A stretch of DNA of 64,000 nucleotides, from assembly GCF_003337555.1 (NCBI RefSeq), contig NZ_QPJK01000003.1, positions 426,115-490,114 on the forward strand, read 5' to 3'. Below are positions 50,428-59,194 of this stretch, piece after piece (the first letter of the stretch is position 1; the number at the start of each line of letters is the position of its first letter). The DNA is from Pseudorhodoferax soli (lineage in GTDB: Bacteria; Pseudomonadota; Gammaproteobacteria; Burkholderiales; Burkholderiaceae_C). A program made the translations under genes and the position numbers. The notes under the pieces are model-generated. The model had not been told where the DNA came from. It searched no databases and worked only from the letters and a program-made list of their open reading frames with translations.

Positions 50428-52773
50428 ATGCGCAAGCTGCGCCACACCGCCCTCCTGCTCTGGCTCGTGTTCGTGCTGGCCGCGGCGGCCATCACCGCGC
50501 GCACGCACTACGTGGCCGACCTGTCGGCCTTCCTGCCGCGCGACCCGAGCGCCGAGCAAGCCGTGCTGCTGGACCAGCTGCAAAGCGGCGTGGCCTCGCG
50601 CCTGGTGCTGGTCGGCATCGACGGCGGCAGCGCCGAGCAGCGTGCCCAGGCCTCGCTGCGGCTGGGCCAGGCCTTGCGCGCCAGCGGCAGCTTCGACGCC
50701 GTGCACAACGGCGACAACAGCAGCCTGGCCGACACCGCGCAGTTCCTGTTCGCGCACCGCTACCTGCTGAGCCCCGGTGTGGACGCCGAGCGCTTCACGG
50801 CCGAAGGCCTGCGTGGCGGCATCGACGAGACCACCAGCCTGCTCGGCACGCCGGCCGGCAGCCTGATCAAGCCCATCCTGCTGCGCGACCCCACGGGCGA
50901 GACGCTGCGCATGGCCGAGTCCATGCTGCCGGCGCAGGCGCCGCGCAGCGAAGCCGGCGTCTGGGTCTCGCGCGACGGCACGCGCGCCGTGCTGCTGGCC
51001 ACCACCCACGCCGGTGGCAGCGACCTGGACGGCCAGGAGCGCGCGCTGGCCCTGGTGCGCAGCAGCTTCGCGCCCGATGCGGCGGCCGGCCTGCAACTGC
51101 AGGTCTCGGGCGCGGGCAGCTTCGCGGTCGCCTCGCGCGCGCAGATCAAGTCCGAGGTCGAGCGGCTCGCGCTGGCCGGCGGCGTGATCGTGGTCGGCCT
51201 GCTGCTGCTGTCCTTCGGCGGCTCGCTGCGCACGCTGTTCACGGCGCTGATGCCCGTCAGCACCGGCGTGCTGGCCGGCATCGCGGCCGTGAGCCTGGTG
51301 TTCGGCAACGTGCACGGCATCACGTTGGGCTTCGGCACCACGCTGATCGGCGAGGCCGTGGACTACGCCATCTACTACCTGATCCAGGCCCGCGCCGGTG
51401 GCGGCCCGCTCTGGCTGCGCGCCAGCTGGCCGACCGTGCGGCTGGGCCTGTGGACCTCGCTGTGCGGCTTCGCGGCGCTGCTGTTCTCCGGCTTTCCGGG
51501 ACTGGCCCAGCTGGGCCTGTTCTCCATCGCCGGGCTGGCCGGCGCGGCGCTGACCACGCGCTTCGTGCTGACCACCATCGCGCCCGAGGGCGCGCCGGGC
51601 ATGGGCCTGCGCCGCCACCTGGGCCGCGCCGTGGCCGCCGCCATGCCGGTGCTGCAGCGCCTGCGCTGGCCGCTGGCTGCGCTGGCCGTGGCGGCTGCGC
51701 TCGCGCTGGCCTGGATGCCCTCGCCCTGGCGCGGCGACCTGGCCGCGCTGAGCCCGGTGGGCGACGAGAAGATGGCGCTGGACGCCGCGCTGCGCGCCGA
51801 CCTGGGCGCCAGCGACCCGGGCGTGGTGGTGGCCGTGTCCGCCGCCGACGAGGCCGGTGTGCTGCGGGCGGCCGAGGCCGCCGGCCAGCGGCTGGACCGG
51901 CTGGTGGCCGACGGCCAGCTGGCCGGCTATACCTCGCCCGCGCGGATCCTGCCCAGCCCCGCCGTGCAGCAGGCGCGGCGCGACGCGCTGCCCGCGGCCG
52001 ACGCGCTGCGCACGCGGTTGCAGGAGGCCACGGCCGACGGCCCGATCGCGGCCGCCCGCCTGCAGCCCTTCCTGGACGACGTGGCCCAGGCCCGCACCCA
52101 GCCGCTGCTCACGCGCGCCACACTGGACGGCACGGCGCTGGCCGCCGCCTTCGACGCGCTGACCGTGCCGGGCAATGGCGAGCGCCCCTGGCGCGGCATG
52201 CTGACGCTGAACCAGGGCCAGCGCGCACTCGACCAGGCCGCACTGCGCGCCGCCTTCGCCGACATGCCGCAGGTGCAGATCGTCGACATCACGGGCGAGT
52301 TGCGCGGCATGTACGCGCGCTACCTGCACGAGGCCGGCGTGCAGGCCGGCTTCGGCGCGCTGGCGCTGTGCCTGGTGCTGCTGGCGCACCTGCGTTCCTG
52401 GGCGCGGCTGTGGCGCATCGCCCAGGCCGTGGGCGCAGCGGCGCTGATCGTCATCGCCGCGCTGGCGCTGGCCGGCGTCGAGTTGGGTATCCTGCACCTG
52501 GTCGGCCTGCTGCTCACCGTGGCCATCGGCTCCAACTACGCGCTGTTCTTCGACCAGTTGCGTGCCGACCAGGAGGCGCAGCCGATCGACCACGACATGC
52601 TGGCCTCGCTGGCACTGGCCAACGTGACGGCCGCCACCTCGTTCTTCCTGCTCGCGCTCTCGGACATCCCGACGCTGAACGCGCTGGGCCAGGTGGTGGC
52701 GCCCGGCATCGTGCTGTGCCTGCTGCTGTCGGCGGCCTTCATTCCTACACGGCAGGCCACACGTCGCGTGTAA
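50428..52773 (+). CDS. MMPL/RND-family exporter of the aryl polyene cluster
   Basis: A 781-residue inner-membrane exporter in two repeats. Each repeat has one helix, a periplasmic loop of about 200 residues and a five-helix bundle (about 230-400 and 625-775). The helix-4 region FGTTLIGEAVDYAIYYLIQ and its second-half counterpart SNYALFFDQL hold the acidic residues used for proton coupling. It probably moves the aryl polyene lipid out of the inner membrane for LolA-like pickup. Start MRKLRHTALL; a GTG two codons upstream (50422) is an alternative. Confidence 0.87.
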   Translation: MRKLRHTALLLWLVFVLAAAAITARTHYVADLSAFLPRDPSAEQAVLLDQLQSGVASRLVLVGIDGGSAEQRAQASLRLGQALRASGSFDAVHNGDNSSLADTAQFLFAHRYLLSPGVDAERFTAEGLRGGIDETTSLLGTPAGSLIKPILLRDPTGETLRMAESMLPAQAPRSEAGVWVSRDGTRAVLLATTHAGGSDLDGQERALALVRSSFAPDAAAGLQLQVSGAGSFAVASRAQIKSEVERLALAGGVIVVGLLLLSFGGSLRTLFTALMPVSTGVLAGIAAVSLVFGNVHGITLGFGTTLIGEAVDYAIYYLIQARAGGGPLWLRASWPTVRLGLWTSLCGFAALLFSGFPGLAQLGLFSIAGLAGAALTTRFVLTTIAPEGAPGMGLRRHLGRAVAAAMPVLQRLRWPLAALAVAAALALAWMPSPWRGDLAALSPVGDEKMALDAALRADLGASDPGVVVAVSAADEAGVLRAAEAAGQRLDRLVADGQLAGYTSPARILPSPAVQQARRDALPAADALRTRLQEATADGPIAAARLQPFLDDVAQARTQPLLTRATLDGTALAAAFDALTVPGNGERPWRGMLTLNQGQRALDQAALRAAFADMPQVQIVDITGELRGMYARYLHEAGVQAGFGALALCLVLLAHLRSWARLWRIAQAVGAAALIVIAALALAGVELGILHLVGLLLTVAIGSNYALFFDQLRADQEAQPIDHDMLASLALANVTAATSFFLLALSDIPTLNALGQVVAPGIVLCLLLSAAFIPTRQATRRV

Positions 52774-52786
52774 ATTGCTCGCCGCC

Positions 52787-53617
52787 ATGCACGCCACCGC
52801 CTCCTCCCCTGCCCCTGCCAAGCGCTGGCGTGCGCCGCTGCTGCTCAAGGCCAGCGCGGCATGCCACCTGGGCGCGGCGGGCCTCGTGGCAACTGCGCCG
52901 CCGCTGTGGCCCTGGGCGCTCGGCGCCGTGGCGCTGGACCACGCGCTGCTGACCGCCACCGGCCTGTGGCCGCGCTCGACCTGGCTGGGCGCCAACCTGC
53001 TGCGCCTGCCCGCTGCCGCCGCCGCGCGCGGCGAGATCGCCGTGACGCTGGACGACGGGCCCGACCCGGCCGTCACGCCGCAGGTGCTGGACATCCTCGA
53101 CGCGCACGGCGCACGCGCCACCTTCTTCTGCATCGCCGAGCAGGCCGCGTGCCATCCGTCGCTTGCGCGCGAGATCGTGCGGCGCGGCCACAGCGTGCAG
53201 AACCACAGCCTGCGCCACCGCCACAACTTCTCGCTGTTGGGGCCGGCCGGCCTCAAGCGCGAGATCGGCCAGGCGCAGGACCAGCTGGCCCAGGCCACGG
53301 GCCAGCGCCCGACCTGCTTTCGCGCGCCGGCCGGCCTGCGCAACCTGTTCCTCGACCCGGTGCTGCATGCGCTGGACCTGCGGCTCGTGAGTTGGACGCG
53401 GCGGGGTTTCGACACCCGCGAGGCCGACCCGCAGACCGTGCTCGCGCGACTGACCCAGAACCTGGCCGCCGGCGACATCGTGCTGCTGCACGACCGCCAT
53501 GGCGCCCCCATGGCCGACGGCCGCCCCGTGGTGCTGCAGGCCCTGCCGCTGCTGCTGGCGCGGCTGCGCGGCGCCGGCCTGCACGCCGTCACCCTGCCAG
53601 AGGCACTGCACTCTTGA
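52787..53617 (+). CDS. NodB-type polysaccharide deacetylase family protein
   Basis: A 276-residue protein. Two hydrophobic helices (residues about 18-70) are followed by a NodB homology domain. Key motifs are VTLDDGPDPAVTPQV (catalytic Asp), GHSVQNHSLRHRHNF (metal His pair), FRAPAG and DIVLLHD. It may deacetylate an amino-sugar of the glycolipid carrier that accepts the pigment. ATG at 52787 is preferred over a TTG four codons earlier. The stop overlaps the methyltransferase start. Confidence 0.82.
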   Translation: MHATASSPAPAKRWRAPLLLKASAACHLGAAGLVATAPPLWPWALGAVALDHALLTATGLWPRSTWLGANLLRLPAAAAARGEIAVTLDDGPDPAVTPQVLDILDAHGARATFFCIAEQAACHPSLAREIVRRGHSVQNHSLRHRHNFSLLGPAGLKREIGQAQDQLAQATGQRPTCFRAPAGLRNLFLDPVLHALDLRLVSWTRRGFDTREADPQTVLARLTQNLAAGDIVLLHDRHGAPMADGRPVVLQALPLLLARLRGAGLHAVTLPEALHS

Positions 53618-54339
53618 ATCCCTCCCAAGCCTGGACTTCCCTGCTCGACCAGGCCAGCGCGCCCTACCGCGCGGCCGGCCGCTTCGCCTGGCGTTTCGCG
53701 CGCGGCAAGCTGTCCATGGACCCGGTGTTCCGCCACCTGATCGAGGCCGGCCATCTGCGCCCGGGCGCGCGCGTGCTGGACATCGGCTGCGGCCAGGGCC
53801 TGCTCGCCAGCCTGCTGGCCAGCAGCGGCGCGCTGGTGCGCGCGGGCCGCTGGCCCAGCGCCTGGCCGCCGGCGCCAGTGCCCGCGCATGTGACCGGCAT
53901 CGAGCTCATGCCGCGCGATGTGGCGCGTGCCTGCGCCGCCCTGGCACCGCTGGGCGATGCGGCGCAGTTCGTCTGCGGCGACATGCGGCACACCCCGTTC
54001 CCGCCGGTCGATGCGGTGGTGATCCTGGACGTGCTGCACTACATCGGCATCGTCGAGCAGAACCAGGTGCTGGCGCGCGTGCGCGCTGCCTTGCCGACCG
54101 GCGGACGCCTGCTGCTGCGCGTGGGCGACGCCAGCGCGCGGCGCGGCTTCGCGGTCAGCCAGTGGGTGGACGCCGTGGTCACGCGCATCCGCGGCCACCG
54201 CGTTCTGCCGCAGTACGGCCGCACGCTGGCGCAATGGTCGGCGCAGCTGGAGCAGCTGGGTTTTGCCGTGCGCAGCCTGCCGATGAGCGCCGGCACGCCC
54301 TTCGCCAACGTGCTGCTGGTGGCGGAGGCGCGCGCATGA
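53614..54339 (+). CDS. SAM-dependent class I methyltransferase (ApeB-like)
   Basis: A 241-residue Rossmann-fold enzyme. Motif I is VLDIGCGQGLLASLLA, motif II GIELMPRDVARACA and the later segment FPPVDAVVILDVLHYIG. In other aryl polyene clusters a methyltransferase modifies the aryl head group, which may be its role here. It begins with TTG inside a TTGA overlap with the deacetylase stop. No other start is near the expected N-terminus. Its stop overlaps the ketosynthase ATG. Confidence 0.85.
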   Translation: MNPSQAWTSLLDQASAPYRAAGRFAWRFARGKLSMDPVFRHLIEAGHLRPGARVLDIGCGQGLLASLLASSGALVRAGRWPSAWPPAPVPAHVTGIELMPRDVARACAALAPLGDAAQFVCGDMRHTPFPPVDAVVILDVLHYIGIVEQNQVLARVRAALPTGGRLLLRVGDASARRGFAVSQWVDAVVTRIRGHRVLPQYGRTLAQWSAQLEQLGFAVRSLPMSAGTPFANVLLVAEARA

Positions 54340-55598
54340 AGCCGCTGGCCGTCACCGCCTTCACGCTGACCACCGCCCTGGGCGCCGGCCGCGCCGCCAC
54401 ACTGGAGGCGCTGCGCGCGCAGCGCTCGGGCCTGGCGCCGCTGCGCTTTCTCGACCTGCCGCTGGCCACCTGGGCCGGCGAGGTCGCCGGCCTGGAGCAG
54501 GCCCTGCTGCCCGCGGCCCTGGCCCACCACGATTGCCGCAACAACCGGCTGGCCTGGCTCGCCATGCTGCAGGACGGCTTCATCGACGCCGTGGCCCGCG
54601 CCCGGGCCCGCTGGGGCGCAGCGCGCGTGGGCGTGTTCCTGGGCACCAGCACTTCGGGCCTGCTGCAGACCGAGCTGGCCTACCGCAACCGCCAGAGCGA
54701 CGGCGCGCTGCCCGAGGGCTTTCGTTACGCCGAGACGCAGAACACCTTTTCGCTGGCCGGCTTCGCGGCCGATGCGCTGCAGCTGGCCGGGCCGCGCTGC
54801 GTGGTGTCCACGGCCTGCTCGTCCAGCGCCAAGGTGTTCGGCAACGCCCAACGCATGCTGCAGGCCGGCTGGATCGACGCGGCCGTGGTCGGCGGTGTCG
54901 ACAGCCTGTGCCTGACCACGCTGTACGGCTTCAATGCGCTGGAACTGCTGGCGCCCGAAGCCTGCCGGCCCTGGGATGCGGCGCGGCGCGGCCTGTCGAT
55001 CGGCGAAGCCGCCTCGTTCATGCTTGTCGAGCGCGAGGCCGAGGCCACCGAGGGCTGGGTGCTGGGCGTGGGCGAGACCAACGACGGCCACCACATGAGC
55101 ACGCCGCACCCCGAAGGCACGGGCGCCATCGCTGCGATGCGCGCCGCGCTGGCCGCCGCGGGGCTGCAGCCTGGCGACATCGACTACATCAACCTGCATG
55201 GCACCGCCACGCCGACCAATGACAGCTCGGAAGACCGCGCAGTGCGCAGCGTGTTCGGCGACAGCACGCCGCCGTGCAGCTCGACCAAGGGCGCGACCGG
55301 ACACACCCTGGGCGCGGCCGGCGGCATCGAGGCCGCGATCAGCCTGCTGGCGTTGCAACATGGCTTCATGCCCGGTGGCCTGAACCGCCAGCAGCCCGAC
55401 CCGGAGCTGCACGCACAGTACCTGGATGCCAACCGCGCTGCGCCGCTGCGCCACGTGCTGAGCAACTCCTTCGGTTTCGGCGGCACCAACGCCAGCCTGG
55501 TGCTGGCCAAGGAGGTCGCGAGCGACGCGCCGGGCCGCCCCCAGCAAGCTCACTCCCCCTCGGGGGGACAGGCCGCAGGCCGAAGGGGGCACCAATGA
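54336..55598 (+). CDS. Aryl polyene beta-ketoacyl synthase (ApeO-like)
   Basis: A 420-residue thiolase-fold condensing enzyme. The nucleophile is Cys161 in VVSTACSSSAKVF, and the decarboxylation histidines are His288 in NLHGTATPTND and His323 in KGATGHTLGAAGG. It forms a heterodimer with the chain-length-factor-like protein encoded next. The fold ends at NASLVLAKEV; a 26-residue tail after it (ASDAPGRPQQAH...) is encoded by a GC-palindromic repeat and is probably not functional. A four-base overlap couples it to the next gene. Confidence 0.88.
   Translation: MKPLAVTAFTLTTALGAGRAATLEALRAQRSGLAPLRFLDLPLATWAGEVAGLEQALLPAALAHHDCRNNRLAWLAMLQDGFIDAVARARARWGAARVGVFLGTSTSGLLQTELAYRNRQSDGALPEGFRYAETQNTFSLAGFAADALQLAGPRCVVSTACSSSAKVFGNAQRMLQAGWIDAAVVGGVDSLCLTTLYGFNALELLAPEACRPWDAARRGLSIGEAASFMLVEREAEATEGWVLGVGETNDGHHMSTPHPEGTGAIAAMRAALAAAGLQPGDIDYINLHGTATPTNDSSEDRAVRSVFGDSTPPCSSTKGATGHTLGAAGGIEAAISLLALQHGFMPGGLNRQQPDPELHAQYLDANRAAPLRHVLSNSFGFGGTNASLVLAKEVASDAPGRPQQAHSPSGGQAAGRRGHQ
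55534..55591. repeat. GC-palindromic dispersed repeat inside the ketosynthase 3' end
   Basis: The segment includes CCCCCTCGGGGGG followed by ACAGGCCGCAGGCC and GAAGGGGGC. Its arms can fold with one another. I recall near-identical elements (GCTCACTCCCCCTCGGGGGG...) scattered between and at the ends of genes in Comamonadaceae genomes. Here it is read in frame and adds a tail to the ketosynthase. I saw no second copy in this window. Confidence 0.6.
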
Positions 55599-56401
55599 AT
55601 TCGGCCCTGCCGCTGTACGTCGAAGGCATCGGCCTGCTCGGCCCCGGCCTGCCGGACTGGGACGCGGCGCAGCCGGTGCTGCGCGGCGAGGCCGCCCACC
55701 AGTTCGCGCCGACCCAGCTGGCCCCGCCCGCCCGCCTGCCGCCGGCCGAGCGCCGCCGCGCCGGACCGGTGATCCGGCTGGCCATGGGTGTGGCCGATGC
55801 GGCCGTCGCCCACGCCGGCGCCGACCCCTCGACGCTGGCCACGGTCTTCACCTCCTCCGGTGGCGAAGGGGCCAACTGCCACTCGCTGTGCGAGGCGCTG
55901 GCCGTGCCGAACCCGCTGATCTCGCCCACACGCTTCACCAACTCCGTGCACAACGCGGCGGCCGGCTACTGGCACATCGCCGTGGCCAGCCAGGCCAGTT
56001 CGACCAGCCTGTGCGCGCACGATGGCAGCTTCGGCGCCGGCCTGCTCGAGGCGGCGGCCAGCGTGCATGCCGACGGCCAGCCGCTGTTGCTGGTGGCCTA
56101 CGACCTGCCCTACCCCCAGCCGCTGCACGCCAAGCGGCCGATCGCCGAGAACTTCGGCCTGGCGCTGCTGCTGGCGCCCATGCGCACGCCGCGCAGCCTG
56201 GCTGCACTGCGGGTGCAACCGGTCGCGGCCGGCAGCGCGCAGAGCGCATGCGCCGACGCTTCGCTCGAGGCGCTGCGCAGCGGCATCCCGGCCGCCGCGG
56301 CGCTCCCGCTGCTGCAGGCATTGGCCCTGCGCGCCACGGCCACGCTGCAGCTGCACTGCCTGGACGACCTCGCGCTGCAGGTCGAGGTGGCACCTTGCTA
56401 G
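55595..56401 (+). CDS. Ketosynthase-like chain-length factor (ApeC-like)
   Basis: A 268-residue protein equal to the N-terminal half of a ketosynthase. The stretch ISPTRFTNSVHNAAAGYWHIA marks the Ketoacyl-synt_2 family. It lacks the C-terminal half with the two catalytic histidines, so it cannot condense on its own. In aryl polyene systems ApeC pairs with ApeO and helps set polyene length. Start and stop overlap neighbours. The next gene starts 7 bases before this stop. Confidence 0.85.
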   Translation: MNSALPLYVEGIGLLGPGLPDWDAAQPVLRGEAAHQFAPTQLAPPARLPPAERRRAGPVIRLAMGVADAAVAHAGADPSTLATVFTSSGGEGANCHSLCEALAVPNPLISPTRFTNSVHNAAAGYWHIAVASQASSTSLCAHDGSFGAGLLEAAASVHADGQPLLLVAYDLPYPQPLHAKRPIAENFGLALLLAPMRTPRSLAALRVQPVAAGSAQSACADASLEALRSGIPAAAALPLLQALALRATATLQLHCLDDLALQVEVAPC

Positions 56402-56835
56402 ACGCGGCCGGCATCGCCCGGCTGATCCCGCACAGCGGCAGCATGTGCCTGCTGGCGCGGCTGGAGCGCTGGGACGCCGACAGCATCGTCTGCAGCGCGA
56501 CCAGCCACCGCGATGCGGCCCATCCGCTGCGCACGGCCTCGGGCCTGCTGGCACCCTGCGCCATCGAGTACGCGGCCCAGGCCATGGCGCTGCACGGCGC
56601 ACTGATCGGGCAGGAAGCCGGCGGCGTGGCCAGTCCAGGTTTCCTGGCCAGTGCGCGCGGCGTGCAGTTCCACCGGCTGCGGCTGGACGACCTGGCCGGC
56701 GAACTCACCATCGAGGCGCAGCGCCAGGCCGGCGACGCGCAACAGATCCTCTACCACTTCCGCGTGCAGCACGCGGGCCAGCCCGTGGCCGAAGGCCGGG
56801 CTGCCGTCGTGCTGAACACGCCGCTTGCCGCATGA
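56395..56835 (+). CDS. ApeP-like 3-hydroxyacyl-ACP dehydratase
   Basis: A 146-residue hot-dog protein. LIPHSGSMCLLARLERWD (His13) at the N-terminus and APCAIEYAAQAMALHGAL with the acidic Glu are the two family features. It is expected to form a dehydratase complex with the small ApeI-like protein encoded at 48501. The only good start is TTG, seven bases inside the previous gene. The stop overlaps the ketoreductase ATG. Confidence 0.82.
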   Translation: MLDAAGIARLIPHSGSMCLLARLERWDADSIVCSATSHRDAAHPLRTASGLLAPCAIEYAAQAMALHGALIGQEAGGVASPGFLASARGVQFHRLRLDDLAGELTIEAQRQAGDAQQILYHFRVQHAGQPVAEGRAAVVLNTPLAA

Positions 56836-57563
56836 CCACCACCACACCGAGACGCGCACTGATCACTGGCGCCAGCGGCGGGCTGGGCCGCGCCATCGCG
56901 CTGCAGCTGGCGCGCGATGGCCACCATGTCATCGCCCACGCCAACCGGCGGCTGGCCGCGGCCCAGGCACTGGCCGACGAGATCGTGGCCGCGGGCGGCA
57001 GCGCCGAGGCCGTGGCATTCGACGTGACGGACGCCGAGGCCAGCGCCGCAGCCTGCGCGCAGCTGCTCGCCGTCGGCCCGGTGCAGATCCTCGTCAACAA
57101 CGCGGGCCTGCACGACGACGCGGCCTTCCCGGCGCTGCGGCCGGCGCAGTGGCACCAGGTCATCGACGTCTCGCTGAACGGCTTCTTCCACGTCACGCAG
57201 CCGCTGACCATGCCCATGGTGCGCACGCGCTGGGGCCGCATCGTCAACATCTCCTCGATGTCGGCCGTGGCCGGCAACCGCGGCCAGGTCAACTACGCGG
57301 CGGCCAAGGGCGCGCTGAACAGCGCCACCAAGTCGCTCGCGCTGGAGCTGGCCAGCCGCGGCATCACCGTCAACGCGGTGGCCCCCGGCATCATCGACAC
57401 CGGGATGGCGCAGGATTTCGACAAGGCCACCATCGAACGCATCGTGCCCATGAAGCGGGCCGGCACCGGCGAGGAAGTCGCAGCCCTGGTCGGCTTCCTG
57501 GCCTCGGACGCGGCCAGCTACATCAGCGGCCAGGTGATCTCCATCAATGGCGGCATGGTGTGA
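56832..57563 (+). CDS. 3-oxoacyl-ACP reductase, FabG-like (ApeQ)
   Basis: A 243-residue short-chain dehydrogenase. The cofactor loop is ITGASGGLGRAIAL, with NNAG near residue 93 and the catalytic Ser-Tyr-Lys in ISSMSAVAGNRGQVNYAAAKGAL. It reduces the 3-oxo group after each condensation using NADPH. The terminal SYISGQVISINGGMV is typical FabG. It overlaps the dehydratase by four bases. Confidence 0.9.
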   Translation: MTTTTPRRALITGASGGLGRAIALQLARDGHHVIAHANRRLAAAQALADEIVAAGGSAEAVAFDVTDAEASAAACAQLLAVGPVQILVNNAGLHDDAAFPALRPAQWHQVIDVSLNGFFHVTQPLTMPMVRTRWGRIVNISSMSAVAGNRGQVNYAAAKGALNSATKSLALELASRGITVNAVAPGIIDTGMAQDFDKATIERIVPMKRAGTGEEVAALVGFLASDAASYISGQVISINGGMV

Positions 57564-57574
57564 GGCAAGCCGAC

Positions 57575-59194
57575 ATGTCCACGCCACACCACGATGTCGT
57601 GATCCTCGGCGGCGGCCTGGCCGGCCTCACACTGGCGCTGCAGCTGCGCCGGCGCATGCCCGACCTGGATGTGCTGGTGCTGGAGCGCCGCACCCATCCC
57701 CTGCCCGAGGCCGCGCACAAGGTCGGCGAATCCTCGGTCGAGATCCAGGCGCACTACCTGTCGCAGGTGCTGGGCCTGCAGGACTACCTGGAGCGGCGCC
57801 AGCTCAAGAAGTTCGGCTTCCGCTTCTTCTGGAGCGACGCCGCGCCCGACCTCACGCAGGTCACCGAGCTGGGCGCCAGCACCTTCCTGCCGACGCAGAG
57901 CTACCAGCTGGACCGCGGCATGCTGGAGAACGACCTGGCGCAGATGGTGCAGGACCAAGGCGTACACCACCGCGACGGCGCGCTGGTGCGCGACTTCACA
58001 CTGGGCCGCAAGGGCGAACGGCACGCGGTGCGCTACGAACACGGCGGCAGCGCACACGAAGCCACGGCCGACTGGCTGGTCGATGCCAGCGGCCGCGCCG
58101 GCCTGCTCAAGCGCCGGCTCGACCTGGCGCAGCCCAACGACCACACCGCCCACGCCGTCTGGTTCCGCATCGACCGCCGCATCGACGTGGCCGACTGGAC
58201 CGATGACGCCGAGTGGCTGGCCCGCTGCAACCCGCCCAACCGCTGGCTGTCCACCAACCATCTGGTCGGCGCGGGCTACTGGGTCTGGCTGATCCCGCTG
58301 GCCTCGGGCTCGCATTCGGTCGGCATCGTGGCCGACCCGGCATTGCACCCCCCGGAGACGCTCAACAGCTTCGACAAGGCCATGAACTGGCTCAGGGTCC
58401 ACCAGCCACAGCTCCATGCCGACCTGGACACCAAGCGCGACGGGCTGCAGGACTTCGCGTTCTTCAAGCGCTTCTCGTACGGCTGCAAGAAGGTCTGGAG
58501 CGGCAGCGACCGCTGGGCGCTGACGGGCGAGGCCGGGTTGTTCCTGGACCCGTTCTACTCGCCGGGCGGCGACTTCATCGCGATCTCCAACAGCTTCGTG
58601 ACGGAGATGGTCGAACGCGACCGCGCCAAGGCCCCCGTCGGCATGCTGGCACCCATGTACGAGCGCATCTACTTCTCGCTGTACGAGGCCATGCTGCCGA
58701 TCTACACCGGCCAGTACCCGCTGTTCCACAGCGCCGAGGTGATGCCGCTCAAGGTGCTCTGGGACTACACCTTCTACTGGGGCGTGATGTGCCAGCTGTT
58801 CTTCCAGAACCGGCTGGTGGACGTGCAGGCCATGGCACGGCTGCAGGACGACCTGGCCTGGTCGCACCGGATGAACATGGCGGTGCAGGACTTCCTGCGG
58901 GCCTGGGGCGAGGTCGACGACGGCGCACGGCCGCGCCGCATGCTGGACCAGGCCAGCCTGGCGTGGTTCGCCGAGATGAACCGCGGCCTCACGGACCGGC
59001 TGGACCAGGCCGCCTTCGATGCGCGACTGCAGGCCAATCTGCACCTGTTGCACCAGCTCGCCGAGCAGCTCATGGACCGCGCGCTGCGCCAGCACCCGGG
59101 CCTGGCGGCCGAGGCACTGCGCGCGGTGATGGCGCAGCGGCCGGCCGCGCCTGCAGCGCACGACCTCTTGTTCCCGAACCTCAGTCCCGCGTGA
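57575..59194 (+). CDS. FAD-dependent halogenase-like oxidoreductase (second copy)
   Basis: A 539-residue flavoprotein. The FAD loop is VVILGGGLAGLTLALQL. VGESSVEIQAHYL is the family's GES motif. Lys78/79 (LKKFGFRFF) lies where halogenases place the catalytic Lys, and WVWLIP (236-241) fits the WxWxIP halogenase signature. EAGLFLDPFYSPGGDFIAISN is the second FAD segment. The C-terminal 150 residues are extended compared with the first copy. It is last in the plus-strand pigment operon, and its 3' end overlaps the convergent ketosynthase gene by 14 bases. Hydroxylation instead of halogenation remains possible. Confidence 0.82.
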   Translation: MSTPHHDVVILGGGLAGLTLALQLRRRMPDLDVLVLERRTHPLPEAAHKVGESSVEIQAHYLSQVLGLQDYLERRQLKKFGFRFFWSDAAPDLTQVTELGASTFLPTQSYQLDRGMLENDLAQMVQDQGVHHRDGALVRDFTLGRKGERHAVRYEHGGSAHEATADWLVDASGRAGLLKRRLDLAQPNDHTAHAVWFRIDRRIDVADWTDDAEWLARCNPPNRWLSTNHLVGAGYWVWLIPLASGSHSVGIVADPALHPPETLNSFDKAMNWLRVHQPQLHADLDTKRDGLQDFAFFKRFSYGCKKVWSGSDRWALTGEAGLFLDPFYSPGGDFIAISNSFVTEMVERDRAKAPVGMLAPMYERIYFSLYEAMLPIYTGQYPLFHSAEVMPLKVLWDYTFYWGVMCQLFFQNRLVDVQAMARLQDDLAWSHRMNMAVQDFLRAWGEVDDGARPRRMLDQASLAWFAEMNRGLTDRLDQAAFDARLQANLHLLHQLAEQLMDRALRQHPGLAAEALRAVMAQRPAAPAAHDLLFPNLSPA

